From positions 1 through 64,000 of the forward strand of contig NZ_CADCXY010000001.1 of assembly GCF_902806985.1 (NCBI RefSeq): DNA of 64,000 nt, given 5' to 3'. This document shows, piece by piece, positions 36,759 through 44,330 of the stretch. Within the stretch, counting starts at the first letter, position 1. Every line of letters begins with the position of its first letter. The notes under the pieces are model-generated. The model was not told the origin of the DNA. It did no database searches and saw only the letters and a program-made list of their open reading frames with translations. The DNA is from Pseudidiomarina piscicola (lineage in GTDB: Bacteria > Pseudomonadota > Gammaproteobacteria > Enterobacterales > Alteromonadaceae). A program made the position numbers and the translations under genes.

Positions 36759-38489
36759 TTAAAAGCCAGCGGCATGACCGTCTTTGCGACTCTCGGAGGC
36801 GCCGTAATAAACATCTTCTTCGTGGTTTTTCCAGATGGCTTGATAGCCACCGTAAGGCCCGACTGCCTCTTGCAGGGTATGGCCCATTTTGATCAGCTCA
36901 CGGCGGGTAGCGGGCGAGAAACCATTTTCAAGGCTAATAACGCCACCATCGGTCATGCTTTCACCGGTCGGCTGGCTGGAGCCGGTATGCAGAATACGCG
37001 GCGCGTCGCCGGCTTCTTGTAAGTTCATACCGAAATCAATCAAATTGATAAGAATTTGTGCATGCATTTGCGGCTGCGTGGCACCTCCCATCACGCCATA
37101 GCTCATAACCGGCTTGCCGTCTTTGGTAACAAAGGCTGGAATAATGGTATGGAAAGGGCGTTTGCCTGGCGCGAATACGTTGGCGTGGCCTTGTTCTAAG
37201 GCAAAGAGTTCGCCGCGATTTTGCAGTACGAAACCAAGCCCCGTAGGGGTGATACCTGAGCCCATGCCGCGGTAGTTACTTTGGATCAGTGATACCATAT
37301 TGCCGCTCTGATCAGCGGTCGTCAGGTAAATGGTATCCCCTTCGGTGGGTGGGTTGCCGGGCTCGACGGCCAGTGCCGGCTGTTTGCTATCAATCAGGCC
37401 GGCCCGCTGTTTGGCGTAGTCTTTATCGAGTAAGCCTTCGACCGGCGCTTGGCTAAACGCCGGGTCGGCGTAATACTTAGCGCGATCTTCAAAGGCGAGC
37501 TTCTTGGCTTCGACGAAATGATGAATATACTCGCTACTGTCAAAGCCCATCGCCGCGATATCAAAATTTTCCAGAATATTTAAAATCTGCTGCGCGGCAA
37601 TACCTTGGGTATTCGGCGGCAATTCCCATAAATCGTAACCGCGGTAGTTACTTGAGACCGGCGCAACCCAAGTGGACTCGTGTTCGGCTAAGTCGTCATA
37701 CGAAAGAAACCCGCCATGCTCCGCAACAAAGTCACTAATGGTACGCGCAATAGCTCCTTCATAGAATGCATCACGACCTTCGATGGCGATTGTCTCAAGA
37801 GTATTTGCGAGATCCGGATTTTTAAAGCGCTCGCCTTTTTGCGGCATTTCACCGTCTGGCATAAATACTTCAGCGAAGCCGGGTTGTTCGCCGATCACCG
37901 CAGCATTACGGGCAAAATAGTAGGCAATCACTTCGGTAACAGGAAAGCCTTCACGAGCGTAGCGAATCGCTGGCGCGAGCACTTTCTCCATGGGCAGTTG
38001 GCCGAATTTCTCGTGTAACTCAAACCAGCCGTCGACTGCGCCTGGCACCGATAGCGGAAGTACGCCACGAGCTGGAATTTTGTCATAGCCATTTTCAACA
38101 AAGTAGTCGAGCGACAAACTTTGTGGCGAACGCCCGGACGCGTTGAGTCCGTATAGCTGTTGCGTGTCGGCGTCCCAAACGATGGCAAATAAATCACCAC
38201 CAATACCGTTGCCGGTAGGTTCGACGAGGCCAAGTAGTGCGTTTGCGGCAATAGCTGCGTCGATGGCGTTCCCGCCTTGTTGCATAATATCGAGCGCGAC
38301 TTGGGTGGCGAGGGGTTGGCTGGTAGCGGCCATCGCCTCGGGTGCCATGGCTTCGGAACGCGTGGCAAAGTGATGGCCAGTAATACGGTCGGCAGCCGCA
38401 GCGCTAGGGCTCATTGCAGTCAGGCCTGCGAGCAGGGCACAAGAGAGAGTACAAGAGAATGTTAACGAGAGTAGTGAGCGTTTCATCAT
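36759..38489 (-). CDS. ggt: Gamma-glutamyltransferase
   Basis: 576-residue periplasmic proenzyme that cleaves or transfers gamma-glutamyl groups (glutathione breakdown). A signal peptide ends near PSAAAA (about residue 32). The autocatalytic cleavage site and nucleophile Thr are inferred in EGDTIYLTTADQSGNMVS. Family blocks GGNAIDAAIAANALLG, GSGITPTGLGFVLQNRG and SYGVMGGATQPQMH are present. The start codon and ribosome site are embedded in a nested palindrome. It is probably monocistronic. Confidence 0.95.
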   Translation of the reverse strand: MMKRSLLSLTFSCTLSCALLAGLTAMSPSAAAADRITGHHFATRSEAMAPEAMAATSQPLATQVALDIMQQGGNAIDAAIAANALLGLVEPTGNGIGGDLFAIVWDADTQQLYGLNASGRSPQSLSLDYFVENGYDKIPARGVLPLSVPGAVDGWFELHEKFGQLPMEKVLAPAIRYAREGFPVTEVIAYYFARNAAVIGEQPGFAEVFMPDGEMPQKGERFKNPDLANTLETIAIEGRDAFYEGAIARTISDFVAEHGGFLSYDDLAEHESTWVAPVSSNYRGYDLWELPPNTQGIAAQQILNILENFDIAAMGFDSSEYIHHFVEAKKLAFEDRAKYYADPAFSQAPVEGLLDKDYAKQRAGLIDSKQPALAVEPGNPPTEGDTIYLTTADQSGNMVSLIQSNYRGMGSGITPTGLGFVLQNRGELFALEQGHANVFAPGKRPFHTIIPAFVTKDGKPVMSYGVMGGATQPQMHAQILINLIDFGMNLQEAGDAPRILHTGSSQPTGESMTDGGVISLENGFSPATRRELIKMGHTLQEAVGPYGGYQAIWKNHEEDVYYGASESRKDGHAAGF

Positions 38490-38532
38490 CGCCTCCTAGT
38501 GAAGTAAGTCACTTCACTATAACGAGGCGATG
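38487..38532 (-). promoter_or_regulatory. Nested palindrome over the ggt start
   Basis: Outer arms CATCGCCTC/GAGGCGATG (38487-38495, 38524-38532) and inner arms TAGTGAAGT/ACTTCACTA (38497-38505, 38511-38519) are both perfect. The proximal side contains the AGGAGG ribosome site and the first ATG of ggt. A candidate promoter, TTAACA (38545-38540), 18 bp, TATAGT (38521-38516), would start transcription near the centre, making this an operator. If transcription starts further upstream, it would be an RNA hairpin hiding the ribosome site. Confidence 0.6.
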
Positions 38533-38586
38533 GGCAAGGTGTTAATTAAATCGACAGATGTCGTACTCTGTCCGATAGTTAACCGC

Positions 38587-38910
38587 TTATTTCAGGGTTA
38601 AAATCCATTCCGCCAATAGGGTAAGTTGCTCGTCGCTAAGCTGCGGCTGAGCCGGCATAGGTGTTTGTCCCCAGTTACCTTTGCCACCGTTTTTGATACT
38701 GTCTTTCAGTTGCGCAACAGCGTCATCTTGGCCGGCATACTTTGCCGCCACATCGCTGTATGCAGGGCCGACAATTTTGTTATTAACACCGTGACAGGCA
38801 GTACAAGCGTTCTTTTTCGCCAGTTCCAATGCCTCGTCGTTAGCTTGTGCGCTGCCGGCAACAGACAATGTTAAAACTACGAAAATACCACCGATAAATT
38901 TACTGAACAT
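38587..38910 (-). CDS. Small periplasmic cytochrome c (c5/c552-like)
   Basis: 107 residues. A signal peptide ends at SAQA (about residue 23); one heme c site CTACH; the distal Met ligand is likely in QTPMPAQPQLSD. Electron carrier of the class I cytochrome c fold. It would depend on the ccm system encoded at 9796-16803. Confidence 0.93.
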   Translation of the reverse strand: MFSKFIGGIFVVLTLSVAGSAQANDEALELAKKNACTACHGVNNKIVGPAYSDVAAKYAGQDDAVAQLKDSIKNGGKGNWGQTPMPAQPQLSDEQLTLLAEWILTLK

Positions 38911-38960
38911 GACTAAGACTCCTTGATGAACCTATGGTTTATGCCATCATTGCAAAAGAT

Positions 38961-38999
38961 AGCGTACCTAAGAAACGTAGCTAAGAAACGTACCTAAGT
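38961..38999. repeat. Three 13-bp tandem repeats upstream of the cytochrome gene
   Basis: AGCGTACCTAAGA, AACGTAGCTAAGA, AACGTACCTAAGT (38961-38999), within the divergent spacer between the cytochrome gene and the MliC-like gene. Confidence 0.75.
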
Positions 39000-39061
39000 A
39001 AGAAAGATACCTTAACTATGCATGTTTGGATCAATTTAAACAAATCAAAGGACCCACATCA

Positions 39062-39379
39062 ATGAGACTTTTCGCCCCGTTAAGCTTGGTGAGTGTTTTA
39101 CTATGCGTTGGTTGTGCCCCCACGCCGACCTATACCTATCAGTGCGAGAGTAGCGCGGTGATTGAGGCCTCCTACCCTGATGCGGAAACAGCAAGGGTTC
39201 GCTATCAAGATCGTACCTATGAATTAACTATTGCGGTGTCGGCCAGTGGCGCACGTTATGTTGGTGAGCAGTTGGAATGGTGGACCAAAGGTAGCGGCGC
39301 GGGTGCTGAAGCGAGATTATTTCAGCACCACGCGAATGGCACGACAGGCGATACTGTTGAAAGCTGTGTACGCAAGTAG
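39062..39379 (+). CDS. MliC-like lysozyme inhibitor lipoprotein
   Basis: 105 residues from ATG 39062 (AAAGGA 9 bases upstream); an upstream in-frame ATG would add 12 residues before the signal peptide and is less likely. The lipoprotein signal LVSVLLCVGC precedes a domain with YQCESSAVIEASYPD, SASGARYVGEQLEWWTKG and a C-terminal Cys, matching the membrane-bound inhibitor of c-type lysozyme. The conserved Ser-Gly-Ala-Arg-Tyr block is the inhibitory loop region. Confidence 0.82.
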   Translation: MRLFAPLSLVSVLLCVGCAPTPTYTYQCESSAVIEASYPDAETARVRYQDRTYELTIAVSASGARYVGEQLEWWTKGSGAGAEARLFQHHANGTTGDTVESCVRK

Positions 39380-39399
39380 CTGGTAACCCCTAGAAGCCC

Positions 39400-39738
39400 T
39401 TACAGGCCGTAGACTGTTACATAGAACTCGTCGGTGTCGTCAGTAGACTCAACGGTATATTCAATTGGCACATTAGACTCACCGGCGGGGCCTTTCATTA
39501 CTAGGTCGGCGGCACACTCGTAGGTATCAATTTTTTCGTCGTGTCCTTGGGTACGAATGACATCCAGAGACATATCAATGAGGTTGGCAAATTCTTTGCC
39601 GAACTGGGCAACTAATTCGTCATTACTAATTTCCAAAACCAGGTCTACGGTCTCAGAGTCACTGCAAGTTGGGGTTCCGCCGCTGCACGCTGACAAGACA
39701 ATGGCACCTGCCACTACGGGCACAATACGTTTAAACAT
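39400..39738 (-). CDS. Hypothetical lipoprotein
   Basis: 112 residues. The lipobox VLSAC places the lipidated Cys at about 18, followed by an acidic alpha/beta domain with Cys pairs (TCSD, YECAAD). I do not recognise the family. It converges with the MliC-like gene, 20 bases apart. Confidence 0.75.
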   Translation of the reverse strand: MFKRIVPVVAGAIVLSACSGGTPTCSDSETVDLVLEISNDELVAQFGKEFANLIDMSLDVIRTQGHDEKIDTYECAADLVMKGPAGESNVPIEYTVESTDDTDEFYVTVYGL

Positions 39739-39910
39739 AACCTTTCCTTTTTGGGTTCTCTACTGGGCAGAAAGCGCCAGAACAACGTGCACAACCACAC
39801 TTTGCCTGCTTTTTACCTCTTAAACGAAACCCTAAATTACCAGCAGGGTATTTTTTTACAATAAAAACCGAACCTTACCAGCAAATTTATTCGCGCCGCT
39901 CACTCGCGCT

Positions 39911-40392
39911 GGCCCTCGCCCTGCGGGTAGCGCTGGCGCGCTATGCAAAACGGCTATCCTGCCGTTTTGTCGAACCTAAGGGTTCTCACCAAAGCCGCTC
40001 ACTCCATCAAATACAAAAAAACCGCCACAAGGGCGGTTCTTTTGTAAGTGGCAAAGAGGAGGGATTCACTCGGGCCATCCTTGGCCCTCGCCCTGCGGGT
40101 AGCGCTGGCGCGCTATGCAAAACGGCTATCCTGCCGTTTTGTCGAACCGAAGGGTTCTCACCAAAGCCGCTCACTCCATCAAATACAAAAAAACCGCCAC
40201 AAGGGCGGTTCTTTTGTAAGTGGGGAAGAGGAGGGATTCACTCGGGCCATCCTTGGCCCTCGCCCTGCGGGTAGCGCTGGCGCGCTATGCAAAACGGCTA
40301 TCCTGCCGTTTTGTCGAACCTAAGGGTTCTCACCAAGGCCGCTCACTCCATCAAATACAAAAAAACCGCCACAAGGGCGGTTCTTTTGTATT
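39911..40392. repeat. 172-bp tandem repeats downstream of tRNA-Ser (RtT-like)
   Basis: Units start at 40221 and 40049, with a truncated unit 39911-40048; the period is exactly 172. Each full unit begins with a decayed copy of the tRNA-Ser 3' end (TGGGGAAGAGGAGGGATTC at 40221; the real tRNA has TGGCGGAGAGAGAGGGATTC at 40393), then a GC-rich segment with a CAAAACGGC/GCCGTTTTG hairpin and a minus-strand terminator. This matches the arrangement of the E. coli tyrT repeats that give rise to RtT RNA. Open frames here (around 40048-40541) are products of repeat and tRNA sequence. The rest of 39739-39910 holds no recognised gene. Confidence 0.9.
40359..40382 (-). terminator. Terminator of tRNA-Ser, first repeat unit
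   Basis: Minus strand AACCGCC (40382-40376), loop, GGCGGTT (40370-40364), then a run of T to 40359. Equivalent hairpins recur 172 and 344 bases further downstream. Confidence 0.88.
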
Positions 40393-40480
40393 TGGCGGAG
40401 AGAGAGGGATTCGAACCCTCGATACGTTGCCGTATACACACTTTCCAGGCGTGCTCCTTCAGCCACTCGGACACCTCTCC
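40393..40480 (-). tRNA. tRNA-Ser (GGA)
   Basis: 88 bases with encoded CCA. Acceptor GGAGAGG pairs with TCTCTCC, the anticodon loop is CTGGAAA with anticodon GGA, and the long variable arm (ATACGGCAACGTAT) is typical of serine tRNA. Repeats copied from its 3' end follow. Confidence 0.96.
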
Positions 40481-40493
40481 AGAAGCGGCGGCA

Positions 40494-40522
40494 ATAATAG
40501 GCTATCGCGCCTGTAATTTCAA
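40494..40522 (-). promoter_or_regulatory. Promoter of tRNA-Ser
   Basis: Minus strand TTGAAA (40522-40517), 17-bp spacer, TATTAT (40499-40494), followed by a GC-rich discriminator (TGCCGCCGC). Confidence 0.7.
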
Positions 40523-40550
40523 TCACCAATCGCGGTTTTAGTGGTGGTGG

Positions 40551-41558
40551 CTAGAGTTCGTCGGCGGCGTCGTTTTTGGAGCGGGCATCGGGCTCGGGTT
40601 CTTGCTCGGGCTCGTTGGAGTGTTGGTCTTGCATCACATGCACCTGTGCTCGTTCGTCGTGCCACGATTTAATATGTAAATCACGTTGTGGGAAAGGAAT
40701 TTCAATTTTGTGTTCGGTTAACGACGAGTGGATCTCCCACATAAAGGCGGCATGCACCGCACTTGGGCGGTTCACGGCTTCCGGTTTTAACCATACCACT
40801 AACTCGAACTTTAAAGCGCTCTCACCAAACTCCACCAGCCAAACTTGGGGTGGACGGTGGCTGGTGTCCATGAGGGTGTGGGGGACCCGCTCAGCTGCTT
40901 CAAGTACGGCTTTTCTGACGAGATCTTTATCAGAGCCATAGGCCACGCCGAAGGGGACTTTCGTGCGACGGTAGGTGTCGCGCATAGTCCAGTTGGTCAC
41001 TCGGCCACTGACAAATTCGGAGTTGGGAACAATAATATCGATATTGTCATTGGTGGTAACAATGGTACTGCGGATATTAATTTCTTTTACTTCGCCGGTA
41101 ATGCCTGATTCAAGCTCAACAAAGTCGCCAACTTTAAGGGTTTTATCGAAGAGTAGAATAATACCCGAGGTGAAGTTACTGATCAGGTTCTGTAAGCCAA
41201 AACCCACACCAATACCCAAGGCACTAGCGAAAATAGCAAATTTGGTAAGGTCGATACCCATCGAGGCGATGGCAATCAAAAAACCAATGAGGAGTATCGC
41301 GTAATGGGTGATTCGTTTAAGCGCGTAAACCGACGAGGCGGCGAGGCTATTACGGTAGTCTGAATAGCGTTGCAGCGCTTTTTGAACCAGCCTGGAGACA
41401 ATCCAGGCTGCGATCAAAATAACAATAAAACGCAATATGGTGCCGTAGGTGACGGGTGTTTCACCGACACTGAAAAGCTCACTATTAAGCCAGTGAAACG
41501 CTTCTTTGATGTTGGTTACGACCGTCGCCACGACATCCGATACTGAGGTTGTTGTCAC
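40551..41558 (-). CDS. Mechanosensitive channel, MscS family
   Basis: 335-residue inner-membrane channel. Several N-terminal spans precede the pore helix region GIGVGFGLQNLISNFTSG and the beta domain (VGDFVELESGITGEVKEI, VPNSEFVSGRVTNW). It ends in an acidic tail. The start is GTG 41558, overlapping the stop of the bacterioferritin gene (GTGA), so it is co-transcribed with iron storage genes. Confidence 0.92.
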   Translation of the reverse strand: MTTTSVSDVVATVVTNIKEAFHWLNSELFSVGETPVTYGTILRFIVILIAAWIVSRLVQKALQRYSDYRNSLAASSVYALKRITHYAILLIGFLIAIASMGIDLTKFAIFASALGIGVGFGLQNLISNFTSGIILLFDKTLKVGDFVELESGITGEVKEINIRSTIVTTNDNIDIIVPNSEFVSGRVTNWTMRDTYRRTKVPFGVAYGSDKDLVRKAVLEAAERVPHTLMDTSHRPPQVWLVEFGESALKFELVVWLKPEAVNRPSAVHAAFMWEIHSSLTEHKIEIPFPQRDLHIKSWHDERAQVHVMQDQHSNEPEQEPEPDARSKNDAADEL

Positions 41559-42025
41559 ATTTGCGCCTGTAAGTAGAGTTCGAGACCAAGTCGCTCAATA
41601 AGCTCAAGTTGTTGACGTAGCCAGTAGGCATGGTCTTCTTCCGTGTCGCGAAGAATGCCAACCAACATATCGCGGGTGACAAAGTCTCCTGCTTCTTCAC
41701 AGAAATCAATCACTTCGCGTAAGGTTTTGGCGTTATTACGTTCCAGCTCTAAGTCGTTTTTGAGCATGGTAGGTACGTCATCAGCAATACTATGGGCTTC
41801 GCGGTTATCCATGTCTGGGCGACCACCAAGAAACAGCATGCGACGGATCAGTAAATCAGCATGGCCGCGCTCATCATCAATTTCGTGATTAATGCGCTCA
41901 TAGAGTTTGTCTAGGCCCATGTCTTCGTAACGCCGTGAATGAGCGGTGTACTGATCAATAGACGTGAGTTCGTACGCTAGCAAGCGATTGAGTTGCGTAA
42001 CTACCGCAGCAGTATCTAAAGCCAT
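41555..42025 (-). CDS. Bacterioferritin, ferroxidase-type subunit lacking heme ligand
   Basis: 156 residues. By alignment with E. coli Bfr, all dinuclear iron ligands are kept (E19, E52, H55, E95, E129, H132), but the heme-binding Met52 is replaced by Arg53 (DERGHAD). It is therefore predicted to oxidise iron but not bind heme by itself. It lies one base downstream of the second bacterioferritin gene, which has the opposite pattern, suggesting mixed-subunit shells. GGAG precedes the ATG. Confidence 0.93.
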   Translation of the reverse strand: MALDTAAVVTQLNRLLAYELTSIDQYTAHSRRYEDMGLDKLYERINHEIDDERGHADLLIRRMLFLGGRPDMDNREAHSIADDVPTMLKNDLELERNNAKTLREVIDFCEEAGDFVTRDMLVGILRDTEEDHAYWLRQQLELIERLGLELYLQAQM

Positions 42026-42026
42026 G

Positions 42027-42503
42027 TTACGACTCCTTATGCAGTTTGGTTTGCAAATAGGTACTTATGCCCAACTGGTTGATAAGATCGAGTTGCGTCT
42101 CGAGCCAGTCAAGGTGCTCTTCTTGTTGGTCAAGCAGGGTGCTTAATTGGTCGCGGGTAACATAGTCGCGATGTTGCTCACAGTGTTGTATGGCTTCACG
42201 TATGGCTTCGACATCGGCGTTCTGTACTTTGTGGTCGAGTTCCAACATCTCGCGTGGGTCTTCACCAATGTACAATTTACCGAGGTCTTGCAGGTTCGGA
42301 ATGCCACCAAGAAACAGCAGCCGCTCGATGATCACGTCAGCATGCTTCATTTCTTCAATCGATGCTTTATAGATGGTGCTATTGAGCACATCAAATCCCC
42401 AATTCTTATACATGCGGGCATGTAAAAAGTATTGGTTAATGGCGGTGAGTTTGCGGGTGAGAATTCGATTAAGCTCTTGCAGAACTTTTGCTTCGCCTTG
42501 CAT
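42027..42503 (-). CDS. Bacterioferritin, heme-type subunit lacking ferroxidase ligands
   Basis: 158 residues. The heme ligand Met52 is kept (EEMKHAD), with E51, H54 and H130, but three ferroxidase glutamates are changed: K18, Q94 and Q127. It is predicted to be inactive for iron oxidation and to provide heme for electron transfer during iron release, complementing the downstream subunit. AGGAG precedes the ATG. Confidence 0.93.
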   Translation of the reverse strand: MQGEAKVLQELNRILTRKLTAINQYFLHARMYKNWGFDVLNSTIYKASIEEMKHADVIIERLLFLGGIPNLQDLGKLYIGEDPREMLELDHKVQNADVEAIREAIQHCEQHRDYVTRDQLSTLLDQQEEHLDWLETQLDLINQLGISTYLQTKLHKES

Positions 42504-42538
42504 TACACACTCCTAACTAGATGAATAACAAGTCTAGT

Positions 42539-42763
42539 CTAAGTGTAGCACACCGTGGTTGGCAATAAGGCTTCTTCAAGAAAACGAGTATTACGTTCTT
42601 TGACAGCTTCGGTGAGCACCTCTTTGGCACAGCTTTTACAGCAACCACACTGTGAGGCAACGCCATAATTCTGACGTAGCTCGCGCATGCTGCTAATACC
42701 TTCATCGTGCACCGCACGGCGAATGGTTTTATCTGTGACACCTTTGCAAAGACAAACGTACAT
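42539..42763 (-). CDS. bfd: Bacterioferritin-associated ferredoxin Bfd
   Basis: 74-residue [2Fe-2S] protein with cysteines in MYVCLCKGV and CGCCKSCAKEV. Bfd reduces bacterioferritin heme to mobilise stored iron, so it matches the heme-type subunit encoded next. It is the first gene of the bfd-bfr-bfr-mscS operon, with a Fur-like box 41 bases upstream. Confidence 0.95.
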   Translation of the reverse strand: MYVCLCKGVTDKTIRRAVHDEGISSMRELRQNYGVASQCGCCKSCAKEVLTEAVKERNTRFLEEALLPTTVCYT

Positions 42764-42803
42764 AAGGACCTCGTTTCAAACTTAGTCCAAATAATAATAC
42801 AAA

Positions 42804-42818
42804 TGCGAACGATTCGCA
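42804..42818 (-). promoter_or_regulatory. Fur-like box upstream of bfd
   Basis: TGCGAACGATTCGCA is a near-perfect 7-1-7 palindrome. It shares 10 of 15 positions with the Fur consensus (7-1-7 form TGATAATNATTATCA) and is close to the better box at 49156. Confidence 0.5.
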
Positions 42819-42831
42819 ACCGTGTTCGTTG

Positions 42832-43266
42832 TTAAAGTGAAATAATGATCAAAATAATATGCAAAGCGACCACTGTGAAGCTTAAGCGCGAGCGCAGTTC
42901 GATATACCAAAGATGCTCACTGAGGTGACGTTTTTCGAAATTGAGCCAGAACAAATGGCCACAAGCGAGCACCACCAGCATGGTTAGCGGTGATAGCCAA
43001 ATGCCAGCGAACACCAATACAATGCCAAGAATACTCGGTAGCATGCTCCAGTGCAGCATGCGCGTTGGATTGTCGTCGCGGGCCATGGCTAGCCCCCAGT
43101 GAACGCCACCAAGAAAGCTAAGTATGAGGGCGCTATAAACCACGAATAGTCGCAACGAATGCTCGGCGTAAAGGTCCAGTAGGCCGCCAAAAGTGAAGAC
43201 CAAAAAGGGAATAAGGCCGGCATAGCCGAGTCGTTGTGCTGTGCTAATCGCGCGCTCTTGTAGCAT
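42832..43266 (-). CDS. DUF3429 family membrane protein
   Basis: 144 residues with about five membrane segments. GLIPFLVFTFGG and FLGGVHWGLAM match the DUF3429 family, whose function is unknown. Its ATG directly abuts the stop of the Ca2+/Na+ antiporter gene, indicating one operon. Confidence 0.85.
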   Translation of the reverse strand: MLQERAISTAQRLGYAGLIPFLVFTFGGLLDLYAEHSLRLFVVYSALILSFLGGVHWGLAMARDDNPTRMLHWSMLPSILGIVLVFAGIWLSPLTMLVVLACGHLFWLNFEKRHLSEHLWYIELRSRLSFTVVALHIILIIISL

Positions 43267-44247
43267 TTAGAACCCTGTTTTCAGTAGGTAAATGGTGTAA
43301 GAAGTATAACAAAGTAACAGTATGGCACCTTGAATACGGTTTAACCGAGTAGGACGGTTCATGCGGAAGCTAAATACCGCCAACAAGAAGGTTAATACGG
43401 TCATGGCGACCCAATCGCGGCTGAGTACTAATGGGTCTAGCTGGATCGGTTCGATGGCGCCGGCAATACCGACCACCGCTAAGGTATTGAACATATTCGA
43501 GCCGATGACATTACCAAAGGCAAGGTCATGTTCATTTTTGCGAACCGCGGCAATGGCCGAGGCCAATTCGGGTAGTGAGGTGCCGATAGCGACAACGGTT
43601 AAACCGATCACTAGGTCACTTACGCCAAGGGCGGTCGCGATATCAACGGCGCCCCAAACCAATATACGTGAACTTACGACCAGCAGTACTAAACCGATAA
43701 CCAACCATAGGATGGCTCTGCCGATAGGCATGGTGTGAGCTTTTATTTCTTTATCAAATTCGCCGGCTAAGCTGTCGTCTTGGCTGCGCATACCTTGGTA
43801 GATACTCCAGCCCATGTAACCGGCAAAAATTGCCAATAACATCCAGGCTTCGATGGCGGTGACGACCATGTCGTACAGCGGCCATGCCAATAATAGGGTA
43901 ATGGCGATTAAAATGGGCATTTCGCGTTTTAATACTTGGCTGCTTACGGCAATGGGCGCAAGTACCGCGGTGATACCGAGCACTAAGGCAATATTGGTAA
44001 TGTTTGAGCCAAAGGCGTTACCTAAAGCTAAGCCTGGGTTCCCCTGCAAGGAAGCGAACGCGGAGACGACCATTTCCGGGGCCGAGGTACCAAAGCCGAT
44101 AATCACCATACCTATCAATAACGGTGGCATGCCTAGGTGGTTAGCAGTGGCGGCTGCACCGTCGACGAAGCGATCAGCGCTCCAGACTAACAGTGCGAGG
44201 CCAAAAAGTACTGCGGCAACAGCGAGTAACATGAACTGTCCTTCCAA
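43267..44247 (-). CDS. Calcium/sodium antiporter (CaCA family, YrbG-like)
   Basis: 326 residues with about ten membrane segments. The two alpha repeats carry GFGTSAPEMVVSAFAS...GNAFGSNITNI and AIGTSLPELASAIAAV...GNVIGSNMFN, the ion-binding motifs of the family. It probably uses the sodium gradient, which NQR (53641-59495) could supply. Confidence 0.93.
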   Translation of the reverse strand: MEGQFMLLAVAAVLFGLALLVWSADRFVDGAAATANHLGMPPLLIGMVIIGFGTSAPEMVVSAFASLQGNPGLALGNAFGSNITNIALVLGITAVLAPIAVSSQVLKREMPILIAITLLLAWPLYDMVVTAIEAWMLLAIFAGYMGWSIYQGMRSQDDSLAGEFDKEIKAHTMPIGRAILWLVIGLVLLVVSSRILVWGAVDIATALGVSDLVIGLTVVAIGTSLPELASAIAAVRKNEHDLAFGNVIGSNMFNTLAVVGIAGAIEPIQLDPLVLSRDWVAMTVLTFLLAVFSFRMNRPTRLNRIQGAILLLCYTSYTIYLLKTGF

Positions 44248-44330
44248 TTAAAATTGATGTCGAAATCGATGATGGCTGCTATTGTAACGCTAATCATTAG
44301 CCGTTGGGAATGTGAATTCAAGGAGTTAAC

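Noticed and set aside
40048..40541. Several plus-strand open frames of 80-100 codons
   Set aside because: They are translations of the 172-bp repeats and of the antisense strand of tRNA-Ser; they repeat each other and resemble well-known spurious tRNA-antisense products.
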